A stretch of DNA of 64,000 nt from Allobrachymonas denitrificans DSM 15123 (lineage in GTDB: Bacteria > Pseudomonadota > Gammaproteobacteria > Burkholderiales > Burkholderiaceae_C), in assembly GCF_900110225.1 (NCBI RefSeq), contig NZ_FOCW01000001.1, positions 434,001 to 498,000 of the forward strand. Reading direction: 5' to 3'. This document shows positions 56,465 through 64,000 of this stretch, in pieces. The notes under the pieces were generated by a model. That model saw only the letters and a list, made by a program, of their open reading frames with translations, did no database searches and was not told where the DNA came from. The position numbers and the translations under genes are program-made. The first letter of the stretch is position 1, and each line of letters opens with the position of its first letter.

Positions 56465-58156
56465 TTACATGCTGCCGTAGTTCGGGCCGCCGCCGCCTTC
56501 AGGCGTCACCCAGACGATGTTCTGGGTCGGGTCCTTGATGTCGCAGGTCTTGCAGTGCACGCAGTTGGCCGCGTTGATCTGCAGGCGCTGGCCACCGCCT
56601 TCGGCCTCGACGAACTCGTACACGCCAGCCGGGCAGTAGCGGGCCTCGGGGCCGGCGTACTTGGCCAGGTTGACGTTGACCGGCACGCTCGGGTCCTTCA
56701 GCGTCAGGTGCGCGGGCTGGTTTTCCTCGTGGCTGACGTTGGCGATGAACACGCTGCTCAGGCGGTCGAACGTGAGCTTGCCGTCCGGCTTCGGATAGTC
56801 GATCTTCGCGCACTCGGCTGCGGGCTTGAGGCCGGCATGGTCGGGCTGGGTGCGGTGCACGGTCCAGGGCATGTTGCCACCGAACAGCTTCTGCTCGATG
56901 CCGGTCATGATGGTGCCCATGTCGCGGCCCTTGTGGAACCAGTACTTGAAGTTGCGCGACTTGTTCAGCTCGTCGTACAGCCAGCTGTTCTCGAAGGCAG
57001 CAGTGTAGGCGCTCAGTTCGTCGTGCTGGCGGCCGGCCACGATGGCTTCGTAGGCGGCTTCGGCGGCCATGGAGCCGGTCTTGATGGCGGCGTGGCTGCC
57101 CTTGATGCGGCTGGCGTTGAGGAAGCCGGCATCGTCACCCACCAGGGCGGCGCCCGGGAACACGAACTTGGGCAGCGACAGCAGGCCGCCGGCCGTGATG
57201 GCGCGCGCACCGTACTCGAGACGCTTGGCGTTGACGTTGCCGTCCTTGTCGGTGAAGTACCACTTGATGTTCGGGTGCGTCTTGAAGCGCTGGAATTCCT
57301 CGAACGGGCTCAGCCAGGGGTTCTGGTAGTCCAGGCCCACCACGAAACCGACGATGACCTTGTTGTCGGCCATGTGGTACATGAAGGAGCCGCCGTAGGT
57401 GTCGGCATCCAGCGGCCAGCCGGCAGTGTGCAGGACCAGGCCCGGTTCGTGCTTGGAGGGATCAACTTCCCACAGTTCCTTGATGCCGATGCCGTAGGCC
57501 TGCGGATCCTTGCCGGCGTCGAGCTTGAAGCGCTCGATCATCTGCTTGCCCAGGTGGCCGCGGCAGCCTTCTGCGAAGATGGTGTACTTGGCATGCAGTT
57601 CCATGCCGAGCTGGAAGTTCTCGGTGGGCTCGCCTTCCTTGTTGATGCCCATGTTGCCGGTGGCCACGCCCTTGACGGAGCCATCTTCGTTGAACAGCAC
57701 TTCGGCAGCGGCGAAGCCGGGGAAGATTTCCACTTCCAGCGCTTCGGCCTGCTGCGCCAGCCAGCGCGTCAGGTCGGCCAGGCTGATGATGTAGTTGCCG
57801 TGGTTGTCGAAGCACTTGGGCAGCATGAAGTTGGGCATGCGGCTGGCGCCTTTTTCCGTCAGCTGCAGGAAGGTGTCGGCCACCACGGGCTGGTTCAGGG
57901 GGGCGCCCTTTTCCTTCCAGTCGGGGATCAGCTCGTTCAGGGCGCGCGGATCGAAGGTGGCGCCGGACAGGATGTGCGCGCCGGGCTCGGAACCTTTCTC
58001 GAGCACGACGACGGACACGTCAGTGCCTTTTTCTGCAGCCAGCTGCTTCAGGCGGATGGCGGTGGACAGGCCGGCAGGGCCGCCGCCCACGATCACCACG
58101 TCGTATTCCATGGATTCGCGCGGGCCGTACTGTTCGAGGATTTGTTGAGGGGTCAT
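56465..58156 (-). CDS. Electron-transfer flavoprotein:ubiquinone oxidoreductase
   Basis: A membrane-associated FAD/4Fe-4S enzyme that passes electrons from ETF to the quinone pool, serving all acyl-CoA dehydrogenases. The 563 residues hold the FAD motif DVVIVGGGPAGLSTAIRLKQ near the start, GMELHAKYTIFAEGCRGHLG in the middle, and the C-terminal cluster-binding CVHCKTCDIKDPTQNIVW. The ATG at 58156 follows GGAGAC, and an in-frame extension to 58384 runs into the LiuR-like region and is rejected. It shares an upstream region, with a LiuR-like palindrome, with the divergent thioesterase gene. Confidence 0.95.
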   Translation of the reverse strand: MTPQQILEQYGPRESMEYDVVIVGGGPAGLSTAIRLKQLAAEKGTDVSVVVLEKGSEPGAHILSGATFDPRALNELIPDWKEKGAPLNQPVVADTFLQLTEKGASRMPNFMLPKCFDNHGNYIISLADLTRWLAQQAEALEVEIFPGFAAAEVLFNEDGSVKGVATGNMGINKEGEPTENFQLGMELHAKYTIFAEGCRGHLGKQMIERFKLDAGKDPQAYGIGIKELWEVDPSKHEPGLVLHTAGWPLDADTYGGSFMYHMADNKVIVGFVVGLDYQNPWLSPFEEFQRFKTHPNIKWYFTDKDGNVNAKRLEYGARAITAGGLLSLPKFVFPGAALVGDDAGFLNASRIKGSHAAIKTGSMAAEAAYEAIVAGRQHDELSAYTAAFENSWLYDELNKSRNFKYWFHKGRDMGTIMTGIEQKLFGGNMPWTVHRTQPDHAGLKPAAECAKIDYPKPDGKLTFDRLSSVFIANVSHEENQPAHLTLKDPSVPVNVNLAKYAGPEARYCPAGVYEFVEAEGGGQRLQINAANCVHCKTCDIKDPTQNIVWVTPEGGGGPNYGSM

Positions 58157-58393
58157 GGATAGTCTCCAGATCACTAGGAAAGGGTACTGCTGCGGATGCA
58201 GGCCGGGGCAGTGCGAATGCCTGCGCGACTCGGCTCTCCTGGGGCACAATGGCGCTATCGGAAATAAACCGGGCGTGCGCAAACAACCCGACGGGCAGTA
58301 TGGCTGTATCTGATTGTAGAGAGAAATGCCTGCAAGACCGATGTTGCGCTGCAAAATTGGACAAATCCAGTCGCTGGTCTGCAACCTTTTTGC

Positions 58394-58413
58394 AGTTTAC
58401 GTTAACGTAAACT
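58394..58413. promoter_or_regulatory. LiuR-like operator in the ETF-QO/thioesterase divergent region
   Basis: A perfect 20-bp palindrome, AGTTTACGTT followed by its complement, matches the box at 16452-16467 in 14 of 16 core positions. It sits about 240 bp before the ETF-QO start and 46 bp before the thioesterase start. Nothing else in the 58157-58458 gap looks like a gene. Confidence 0.75.
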
Positions 58414-58458
58414 AATGCCGCGCTTTTCCGATTTCCATTTGCCCATCAAGAAGTTCCC

Positions 58459-58905
58459 ATGAAACTGCTGCTGCCTGAAGACAAGAAACCGGTCCACGTC
58501 ACCACCATGCCGATCCGCTGGGGCGACATGGACGCCCTCGGCCACATCAACAACACCGTGTATTTCCGCTACTTCGAGGAGGCGCGCGTGCGCTGGCTGA
58601 CCGAAGGTGGCCGCAGCATGGTCGAAGGCGGCGAAGGCCCGGTGGTGGTCAACGTGTTCTGCAACTTCTTCAGCCAGGTCGAATACCCCGGCGACCTGCT
58701 GATCCGCCAGTACATCAGCAACGTGGGCCGCAGCTCGTGCGACGTGTGGATGACCATGGAGCGCACCGACGAGCCCGGCAAGGTCGTGGCCGATGGCGGC
58801 TGCACCATGGTGTGGGTGAACTATGCGGCGCAGAAATCGGTGCGCCTGCCCGAGTGGGTGCTGGAGATTCTGAACAAGACGGTGCCCGAGGGGCAGCCGG
58901 CCTGA
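58459..58905 (+). CDS. Hotdog-fold acyl-CoA thioesterase (4HBT family)
   Basis: A 148-residue thioesterase that would hydrolyse an acyl-CoA. The active-site Asp is in RWGDMDALGHINNTVYFRYF, the classic 4-hydroxybenzoyl-CoA thioesterase signature, and the rest forms the single-hotdog strands. The substrate is unknown. The gene is placed behind the LiuR-like box and diverges from ETF-QO, so a link to branched-chain or fatty acyl-CoA metabolism is likely. Its stop directly abuts the stop of the convergent AhpD-like gene. Confidence 0.88.
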   Translation: MKLLLPEDKKPVHVTTMPIRWGDMDALGHINNTVYFRYFEEARVRWLTEGGRSMVEGGEGPVVVNVFCNFFSQVEYPGDLLIRQYISNVGRSSCDVWMTMERTDEPGKVVADGGCTMVWVNYAAQKSVRLPEWVLEILNKTVPEGQPA

Positions 58906-59508
58906 TCAGCCTTCGGTTTTCGGCTTGCGCGGCGTGCGGCCGAGCAGGTAGAACTCGGGATTCGGCATCATGCTGGAGAAGCTGGCCACGCGGTTGCTCA
59001 GGCCGAAGAAGGCGGTGATGCTGGCGATATCCCAGATGTCCTCGTCATCGAGGCCGTGTGCGTGCAGTGCCTCGAAATCGGCATCTTCCACCGTGTGCGA
59101 GGCATTGCACACCTTCATGGCGAAGTCGAGGATGGCGCGCTGGCGCGGCGTGATGTCGGCCTTGCGGTAGTTGACGGCCACCTGGTCGGCCACCAGCGGC
59201 TTCTTCTCGAAAATGCGCAGCAGGGCGCCGTGCGCCACCACGCAGTACACGCACTGGTTGGCGGCGCTGGTGACGGTGACGATCATCTCGCGGTCGCCCT
59301 TGCTCAGGTTGCTGCTGCGGCCGACGCTGGCCGGGTCCATCAGCGCATCGTGGTAGGCGAAGAAGGCGCGCCATTCGGCCGGGCGGCGTGCCAGTGCCAG
59401 AAACACGTTGGGGACGAAACCGGATTTTTCCTGCACCGCGAGGATGGCGTTGCGGATGTCTTCGGGCAGGTTCTCGAGCGGGGGATGGGGATAGCGGTCG
59501 GTGGTCAT
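58906..59508 (-). CDS. AhpD/carboxymuconolactone decarboxylase-like (peroxidase-related) protein
   Basis: A 200-residue all-alpha protein with the redox motif CVYCVVAHG, in which the CxxC and following His form the AhpD-type active site. The segment LSKGDREMIVTVTSAANQ just before it is typical of peroxidase-related members. The probable role is disulfide-linked peroxide reduction. No partner peroxidase is adjacent. The stop codon is immediately next to that of the thioesterase, with no base between. Confidence 0.85.
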   Translation of the reverse strand: MTTDRYPHPPLENLPEDIRNAILAVQEKSGFVPNVFLALARRPAEWRAFFAYHDALMDPASVGRSSNLSKGDREMIVTVTSAANQCVYCVVAHGALLRIFEKKPLVADQVAVNYRKADITPRQRAILDFAMKVCNASHTVEDADFEALHAHGLDDEDIWDIASITAFFGLSNRVASFSSMMPNPEFYLLGRTPRKPKTEG

Positions 59509-59708
59509 GCGTGGTGGTCTTTCGGAAGCATCCGATCATAGGGCGCAGGACTGGAAGCGCTTACGGGGGGCTTCCCTGACTTGCCGTATACGTCAACTTG
59601 GGGCAGGCGAGGTCAGGGGGCAGGATGTCAGAGGGTGCACGGTGCCCCGCGTTGGCAGGTGTCCCTGCGATTGCTGCGGTTCCGGCCGGGCAACCCGAGT
59701 GCGGGTTT

Positions 59709-60302
59709 TCACGGCATGCCCGCCAGCAGCTTCTGCACCAGCGCAGCGGTGGTCGAGGTGCCGTACTTGCGCATCAGGCTGGCGCGGTGGATCTCCACGG
59801 TGCGGTGGCTCAGGCCGAGGATGCGGCCGATCTCCTTGGAGGTGAGGCCGTGCAGCAGCTGGCTGGCCACCTCCCGTTCGCGCGGCGTGAGGGTGCTGCC
59901 GTCGGCGGAAGGGGGCGGGCGGCTGTCGATGTCCTCGAAGCTCCAGATGCCGGCGGCGTGCGGGTGCAGCCGGTCGAGCGCACGGCCGGAAACGCGGCAC
60001 CAGAACATCTGCCCGGCAAAGCGGCCGCCGACGCGGCGCATGATGCGTTCGTCGCGGTAGCTGCCGTGCTTCATCAGCGGCTGGGCGATGCGCTCGCCGG
60101 TGCGGTGGTATTCGTCCACGCTCGGGTAGAGGATGGCGAAGGTCTGGCCGATCAGGGTGTCGCGGTCGGTTTCAAACAGGGTACACACTTGCTGGTTGCA
60201 ATCGACAATGACACGGTCGCGTGACAGAATCAGCCCGATGGGTGCCAGCTCGAAAGCCCAGCGGTAGTCGGCACTGGCGGGAAAGGTGTCAGGGGTGTCC
60301 AT
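59709..60302 (-). CDS. PAS-LuxR transcriptional regulator
   Basis: A 197-residue one-component regulator. The N-terminal PAS domain (about residues 10-115) includes FELAPIGLILSRDRVIVDCN, and the C-terminal LuxR-type helix-turn-helix (about 135-197) reads LTPREREVASQLLHGLTSKE and then TVEIHRASLMRKYGTSTTAA. No receiver domain is present. The ligand is unknown. It diverges from scoAB with a 10-bp-arm inverted repeat only 7 bp before its start codon, so it probably controls scoAB and itself. Confidence 0.88.
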   Translation of the reverse strand: MDTPDTFPASADYRWAFELAPIGLILSRDRVIVDCNQQVCTLFETDRDTLIGQTFAILYPSVDEYHRTGERIAQPLMKHGSYRDERIMRRVGGRFAGQMFWCRVSGRALDRLHPHAAGIWSFEDIDSRPPPSADGSTLTPREREVASQLLHGLTSKEIGRILGLSHRTVEIHRASLMRKYGTSTTAALVQKLLAGMP

Positions 60303-60308
60303 TACGCA

Positions 60309-60334
60309 ATACTACGTAGTTGAATACGTAGTAT
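60309..60334. promoter_or_regulatory. Probable operator between the LuxR-type regulator and scoAB
   Basis: ATACTACGTA (60309-60318) and TACGTAGTAT (60325-60334) form a perfect inverted repeat with a 6-base spacer, a suitable size for a LuxR-type dimer. It is 42 bp before the scoA start and 7 bp before the regulator start. Confidence 0.65.
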
Positions 60335-60375
60335 CGTACGGTTTTCCAATCCTCAACTCAAATCAGGAGACAAGC

Positions 60376-61077
60376 GTGAACAAGATTTATCCGAGCGCTG
60401 CCGAGGCGCTCAAGGGCGTGGTGAAAGATGGCCAGCTGCTGGCCGTGGGCGGCTTTGGCCTGTGCGGCATTCCCGAAGCCCTGATCGACGCCCTGTGCGA
60501 CAGCGGCGTGAAGGATCTGACGGTCATCTCCAACAACGCCGGCGTGGACGGCTTCGGTCTGGGCAAGCTGCTGGAAACGCGCCAGATCAAGAAGATGATT
60601 TCCTCCTACGTGGGCGAGAACAAGGAATTCGAGCGCCAGTACCTGGCGGGCGAACTGGAACTGGAATTCACGCCCCAGGGCACGCTGGCCGAGAAGCTGC
60701 GTGCGGGCGGCGCCGGCATCCCGGCCTTCTTCACCAAGACCGGCGTGGGCACGCTGGTGGCCGAAGGCAAGGAACTGCGCGAGTTCAACGGCGAAACCTA
60801 CGTGATGGAGCGTGGCCTGTTCCCCGAAGTGTCGCTGATCAAGGCCGATGTGGCTGACCGCAGCGGCAACCTGCGCTTCAACCTGACGGCGCGCAACTTC
60901 AACCCCGCAGCGGCCACCGCCGGAAAGATCTGCATCGTGGAAGTCGAGCGCATCGTGGCCAACGGCGAGATCGCTCCCGATGACGTGCACCTGCCCGGCA
61001 TCTACGTGCACCGCATCGTGCACAACCCCACGCCCGAGAAGCGCATCGAGAAGCGCACCATCCGCGACCACAAGTAA
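60376..61077 (+). CDS. scoA: 3-oxoacid CoA-transferase subunit A
   Basis: It is one half of the enzyme that transfers CoA from succinyl-CoA to acetoacetate or a similar 3-oxoacid. The 233 residues include LLAVGGFGLCGIPEALIDAL, TVISNNAGVDGFGLGKLL and GAGIPAFFTKTGVGT, typical of the alpha subunit. The GTG at 60376 follows AGGAGA, and the open frame before it (from 60286) runs through the operator. Subunit B begins 21 bp downstream. Its substrate acetoacetate is what LiuE would produce. Confidence 0.95.
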   Translation: MNKIYPSAAEALKGVVKDGQLLAVGGFGLCGIPEALIDALCDSGVKDLTVISNNAGVDGFGLGKLLETRQIKKMISSYVGENKEFERQYLAGELELEFTPQGTLAEKLRAGGAGIPAFFTKTGVGTLVAEGKELREFNGETYVMERGLFPEVSLIKADVADRSGNLRFNLTARNFNPAAATAGKICIVEVERIVANGEIAPDDVHLPGIYVHRIVHNPTPEKRIEKRTIRDHK

Positions 61078-61098
61078 TCAGAATCAGGAGACATCACC

Positions 61099-61740
61099 AT
61101 GGCTTGGACCCAAGACCAAATGGCTGCGCGCGCGGCCCAGGAGCTGCAGGACGGCTTCTACGTGAACCTCGGCATCGGCATTCCCACGCTGGTGGCCAAC
61201 CATGTGCCGCATGACAAGGAAGTCTGGCTGCAGAGCGAGAACGGCATGCTGGGCATCGGCCCCTTCCCGTCCGAAGACGAAGTGGACGCCGACCTGATCA
61301 ACGCCGGCAAGCAGACCGTGACCACCATCAAGGGCTCTTCCATCTTCGGCAGCGACCAGAGCTTTGCCATGATCCGTGGCGGCAAGATCAACCTGTCCAT
61401 CCTGGGCGCCATGCAGGTGACCGCCAAGGGTGACCTGGCCAACTGGATGATTCCGGGCAAGATGGTCAAGGGCATGGGCGGCGCCATGGACCTGGTGGCC
61501 GGCGTGAAGCGCGTGATCGTGCTGATGGAACACGTAGCGCGCAAGAAGGATGGCACCACCGACCTGAAGATCCTGCCGGAGTGCACGCTGCCGCTGACCG
61601 GCGTGGGTGTGGTCAACATGATCATCACCGACCTGGGCGTGTTCGACGTGACGCCGGAAGGCCTGAAGGTGCTGGAACTGGCTCCTGATGTGACCTTTGA
61701 TGAAGTGCAGTCCAAGACGGGCGTGCCGCTGATTCAGTAA
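61099..61740 (+). CDS. scoB: 3-oxoacid CoA-transferase subunit B
   Basis: The partner of ScoA. The 213-residue protein holds the catalytic glutamate in [13 protein letters not shown], the start of the beta subunit ([17 protein letters not shown]) and the C-terminal [20 protein letters not shown]. The ATG at 61099 follows CAGGAGA. Acetoacetyl-CoA formed by ScoAB would be cleaved by a thiolase such as the one at 1115-2296. Confidence 0.96.
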   Translation: MAWTQDQMAARAAQELQDGFYVNLGIGIPTLVANHVPHDKEVWLQSENGMLGIGPFPSEDEVDADLINAGKQTVTTIKGSSIFGSDQSFAMIRGGKINLSILGAMQVTAKGDLANWMIPGKMVKGMGGAMDLVAGVKRVIVLMEHVARKKDGTTDLKILPECTLPLTGVGVVNMIITDLGVFDVTPEGLKVLELAPDVTFDEVQSKTGVPLIQ

Positions 61741-61758
61741 TCGGCGATCGATCGAAGC

Positions 61759-61793
61759 AAAAAACCCGCGCTCGCAAGAGTCGCGGGTTTTTT
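61759..61793. terminator. Bidirectional terminator between scoB and aspA
   Basis: AAAAAACCCGCG (61759-61770) pairs with CGCGGGTTTTTT (61782-61793) over an 11-base loop. A and T runs make it work in either direction. Confidence 0.92.
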
Positions 61794-61842
61794 GTTGGAC
61801 AGGAGACGCCAGCTGGCGTCCCTGTCAGAAGGCCGGGACTGA

Positions 61843-63258
61843 TCAGCCCTGCCTCTTCGCGTACTCGCGCGGCTGCGTCAGCATTTCGTGGCGCAGCGCT
61901 TCGTTCAGCTCTTCTTCGGACATCAGCTGCTTCTGCAGCACGATGTCGCGCACATTGCGGTTGTCGCTGAAGGCTTCGGTGGCGATGGCGGTGGCCTGCT
62001 TGTAGCCGATGATGGGGTTGAGTGCGGTCACCAGGGCGATGGAGCGCTCGATGTTCTCGCGCAGGCGCTCTTCGTTGGCGGTGATGCCGGCGACGCAGCG
62101 GTCGGCCAGCGTCATGCAGCCGGTGGTGAGCAGCGTCAGGCTGCGCGACAGGGCGTTCATGATGACCGGCTCGAAGGCGTTGAGCTGCAGCTGGCCGCCC
62201 TCGGCGGCGAAGGTGACGGTGACGTCGTTGCCGAACACTTCGAAGGCCACCTGGTTGACCACTTCCGGAATCACCGGGTTGACCTTGCCGGGCATGATGG
62301 AGGAACCGGCCTGCATGGCGGGCAGGTTGATTTCGCCGAAGCCGGCGCGCGGGCCGCTGGAGAGCAGACGCAGGTCATTGCAGATCTTGGAGATCTTGAC
62401 GGCGATGCGCTTGAGCACGCCGGAGAGCTGCACGAAGTCGCCGCAGTCCTGCGTGGCTTCGATCAGGTTGGGCGCGGTGGACAGGTCCAGGCCGGTGATC
62501 TCGCGCAGGTGGTGCAGGGCCTTGGCGGCGTACTCGGGGTGGGCCGTGATGCCGGTGCCGATGGCGGTGGCGCCCAGGTTGATTTCACGGACCAGCACTT
62601 CGACGCGGATCAGGCGCGCCATGTCTTCTTCCAGCATGACGGCGTAGGTGGAGAATTCCTGGCCCAGCGTCATAGGCACGGCGTCCTGCAGCTGGGTGCG
62701 GCCGATCTTGAGCAGGCCGGAGAATTCCTCGGCCTTGGCGGCGAAGGTGTCGCGCAGGTGCGCCATGGCGGCCAGCAGGCTCTTGATGGCGAAGCAGGTG
62801 GCGATGCGGATGGCGGTGGGGTAGACGTCGTTGGTGCTCTGCGCCATGTTGACCTGCTCGTTCGGATGCAGGTACTGGTATTCGCCGCGCTGGTGGCCCA
62901 TGAGTTCGAGCGCGCGGTTGCAGACCACTTCGTTGGCGTTCATGTTGGTGGAGGTGCCCGCACCGCCCTGGATCACGTCGACCACGAACTGGTCATGCAG
63001 GGCGCCGCTGCGGATTTCCGCGCAGGCGGCCACGATGGCGTCGCACTGTGCCTGGGGCAGCAGGCCGAGTTCGGCGTTGGCCTTGGCGGCAGCGGCCTTG
63101 ACGGAAGCCAGTGCCACGATCAGCTCGGGCATGGTGGCAATGGTGATGCCGGAAATCTGGAAGTTTTCCTGCGCGCGCAGGGTGTGGACGCCGTAGTAGG
63201 CAGAAGCGGGGACCTCGCGGTCACCCAGCAGGTCGTGTTCCAGACGGGTATCGGTCAT
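61843..63258 (-). CDS. aspA: Aspartate ammonia-lyase
   Basis: It interconverts L-aspartate and fumarate plus ammonia. The 471-residue protein belongs to the fumarase/aspartase superfamily: GGAGTSTNMNANEV, the MAQSTNDVYPTAIR region, and the signature GSSIMPGKVNP with the catalytic Ser loop. The N-terminus RLEHDLLGDREVPASAYYGV agrees with aspartases rather than class II fumarases. The start ATG at 63258 follows GAGAG, and a longer frame to 63450 is rejected. It converges on scoB, with a bidirectional terminator between. Confidence 0.93.
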   Translation of the reverse strand: MTDTRLEHDLLGDREVPASAYYGVHTLRAQENFQISGITIATMPELIVALASVKAAAAKANAELGLLPQAQCDAIVAACAEIRSGALHDQFVVDVIQGGAGTSTNMNANEVVCNRALELMGHQRGEYQYLHPNEQVNMAQSTNDVYPTAIRIATCFAIKSLLAAMAHLRDTFAAKAEEFSGLLKIGRTQLQDAVPMTLGQEFSTYAVMLEEDMARLIRVEVLVREINLGATAIGTGITAHPEYAAKALHHLREITGLDLSTAPNLIEATQDCGDFVQLSGVLKRIAVKISKICNDLRLLSSGPRAGFGEINLPAMQAGSSIMPGKVNPVIPEVVNQVAFEVFGNDVTVTFAAEGGQLQLNAFEPVIMNALSRSLTLLTTGCMTLADRCVAGITANEERLRENIERSIALVTALNPIIGYKQATAIATEAFSDNRNVRDIVLQKQLMSEEELNEALRHEMLTQPREYAKRQG

Positions 63259-63352
63259 GGGGGTTCTCTCGTTGGTAAACCCTAATTTTGCTAAAGAGGG
63301 TAATTCGCACGAAAGAGCATGGTTTTTTGTTTGCGGCGAAAAAACGGCATGC

Positions 63353-64000
63353 TTACCGGAGGGGTAAGGTTGGCGAAGGGGCAGGCTGCGGTGGCGGTGC
63401 CCAGCCGGACCAAAGGTGAGGGGCGCCGGACCAGAAACGCGCGGAGGCACGCCATGCCCATTGCCAGCCGCTCATGCTGGCGGCCATCAGCGCATGGGCC
63501 AGTTCCGCGTTCGAGACATGGGTGCCCAAGGCGCTGGCATCGAGCGGCTGCGCCAGCGAGCGGCGCGGCCATTCGGCCAGCAGTTGTGACAGGCCGCGCT
63601 GGATCAGCGGCAGGTCGGGCGATACCTCGCCGCCAAGGTCGGCGAGCACACCGGCCAGCGACAGCCAGGTCTTGCGGAACAGGGACAGGGCTGGATCGAC
63701 ATGGATGTGGCCGTCCAGGGCCAGCTGGTCCAGCAGACCGAGCAGCCAGTCGAAACCGGCCAGGCGCGGCACCGCCATGCTGCCGGGAGGAGGAATCAGG
63801 GCATCCAGTGCCTGCTCGACGCTGGCGACAAGACGGGGGTCGTCGGGGCTGATGTTTCCGAGCCGCGACACCGCCTTGCGAAGCTGGCGAGCATCGAGGG
63901 TGATGCCGCCGATCATGGCGGCCACCACGGCTTCGCGCGCCGGCTTGGGCATGGGGGCAATCAGCGCCCAGTCGAGTACGGCCAGCCGCCCGTCGTGGGT
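63353..64000 (-). CDS. ABC1/AarF-type protein kinase-like protein, C-terminal part (5' end outside window)
   Basis: The frame is open through the right edge of the window. The first residues seen (THDGRLAVLDWALIAPMP) contain the DGRLAVLDW segment that follows the HxGN motif in ABC1/AarF/UbiB atypical kinases. The C-terminal part (LAGFDWLLGLLDQLALDG, LSLFRKTWLSLAGVLADLGG) is helical, as in that family, and ends in a Trp- and Pro-rich tail. The N-terminal nucleotide-binding half is not visible, so activity and substrate are unknown. The last 48 bases were read outside any complete gene model. Confidence 0.65.
   Translation of the reverse strand, partial: THDGRLAVLDWALIAPMPKPAREAVVAAMIGGITLDARQLRKAVSRLGNISPDDPRLVASVEQALDALIPPPGSMAVPRLAGFDWLLGLLDQLALDGHIHVDPALSLFRKTWLSLAGVLADLGGEVSPDLPLIQRGLSQLLAEWPRRSLAQPLDASALGTHVSNAELAHALMAASMSGWQWAWRASARFWSGAPHLWSGWAPPPQPAPSPTLPLR

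Noticed and set aside
59580..59605. Third LiuR-like box (TATACGTCAACTTGGG) upstream of the AhpD-like gene
   Set aside because: Only 11 of 16 core positions match and the right half is not palindromic.

Overview
The window looks like chromosomal DNA of a betaproteobacterium of the order Burkholderiales, most likely Comamonadaceae or a close relative. The reasons are high GC with strong G/C third-position bias, a Bug-type (tripartite tricarboxylate) binding protein, the pyrG-kdsA-eno-ftsB gene order, a leucine-degradation (liu) operon behind a LiuR-like palindrome, a CIRCE-controlled groESL operon, and many CoA-ester enzymes. The genus cannot be fixed from sequence alone. No tRNA, rRNA, CRISPR array, insertion sequence or prophage was recognised.

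Layout. 1-4.2 kb: end of aceK, a thiolase, a short-chain dehydrogenase and an acyl-CoA dehydrogenase. 4.2-14.4 kb: a lower-GC island whose content is a restriction/defence-like cassette. It comprises a 5-methylcytosine methyltransferase and, diverging from it, a Vsr nuclease and a tightly overlapping operon of GHKL (MORC/MutL-like) ATPase, Z1-domain SF2-type ATPase, PD-(D/E)XK protein and AIPR protein. 14.5-16.4 kb: a coiled-coil membrane protein, a YchJ-like protein and a HAD phosphatase. 16.4-26.4 kb: a LiuR-like box, an acyl-CoA synthetase, then liuB, liuC, liuD and liuE with a secreted hydrolase, a DUF4126 membrane protein and a DUF2799 lipoprotein between them. 26.5-32.7 kb: DUF1289, a DsbA-fold isomerase, dtd, a nucleobase-type permease, an EamA exporter and ilvD. 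32.9-36.9 kb: two 4-hydroxybutyrate-type CoA-transferases and another EamA protein. 37-39.2 kb: groESL with CIRCE and a heat-shock-like promoter. 39.3-47.7 kb: cell-wall hydrolase lipoprotein, ferric-reductase-like protein, MenA-like prenyltransferase, amiC, tsaE, queG, a Bug protein and xerD. 47.7-51.1 kb: a crotonase, DUF455, a gamma-carbonic-anhydrase-like protein and hslO. 51.2-51.9 kb: an unknown protein carrying a hexanucleotide-encoded Gly-Ser tract. 52-56.2 kb: pyrG-kdsA-eno-ftsB. 56.5-63.3 kb: ETF-ubiquinone oxidoreductase, a LiuR-like box, a thioesterase, an AhpD-like protein, a PAS-LuxR regulator, scoAB and aspA. The window ends inside an ABC1/AarF-type kinase gene.

Much of the housekeeping content serves acyl-CoA and branched-chain amino-acid breakdown. 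Methylcrotonyl-CoA carboxylase, methylglutaconyl-CoA hydratase and HMG-CoA lyase yield acetyl-CoA and acetoacetate. ScoAB would activate acetoacetate, the thiolase would cleave acetoacetyl-CoA, and ETF-QO would pass acyl-CoA dehydrogenase electrons to quinone. Near-identical palindromes in front of the liu operon and in the etf-qo/thioesterase intergenic region suggest one regulator ties the two loci together. The most unusual region is the 10-kb defence-like island. Its families have been noted before as associating, but its mechanism and effector are not evident from the sequence.
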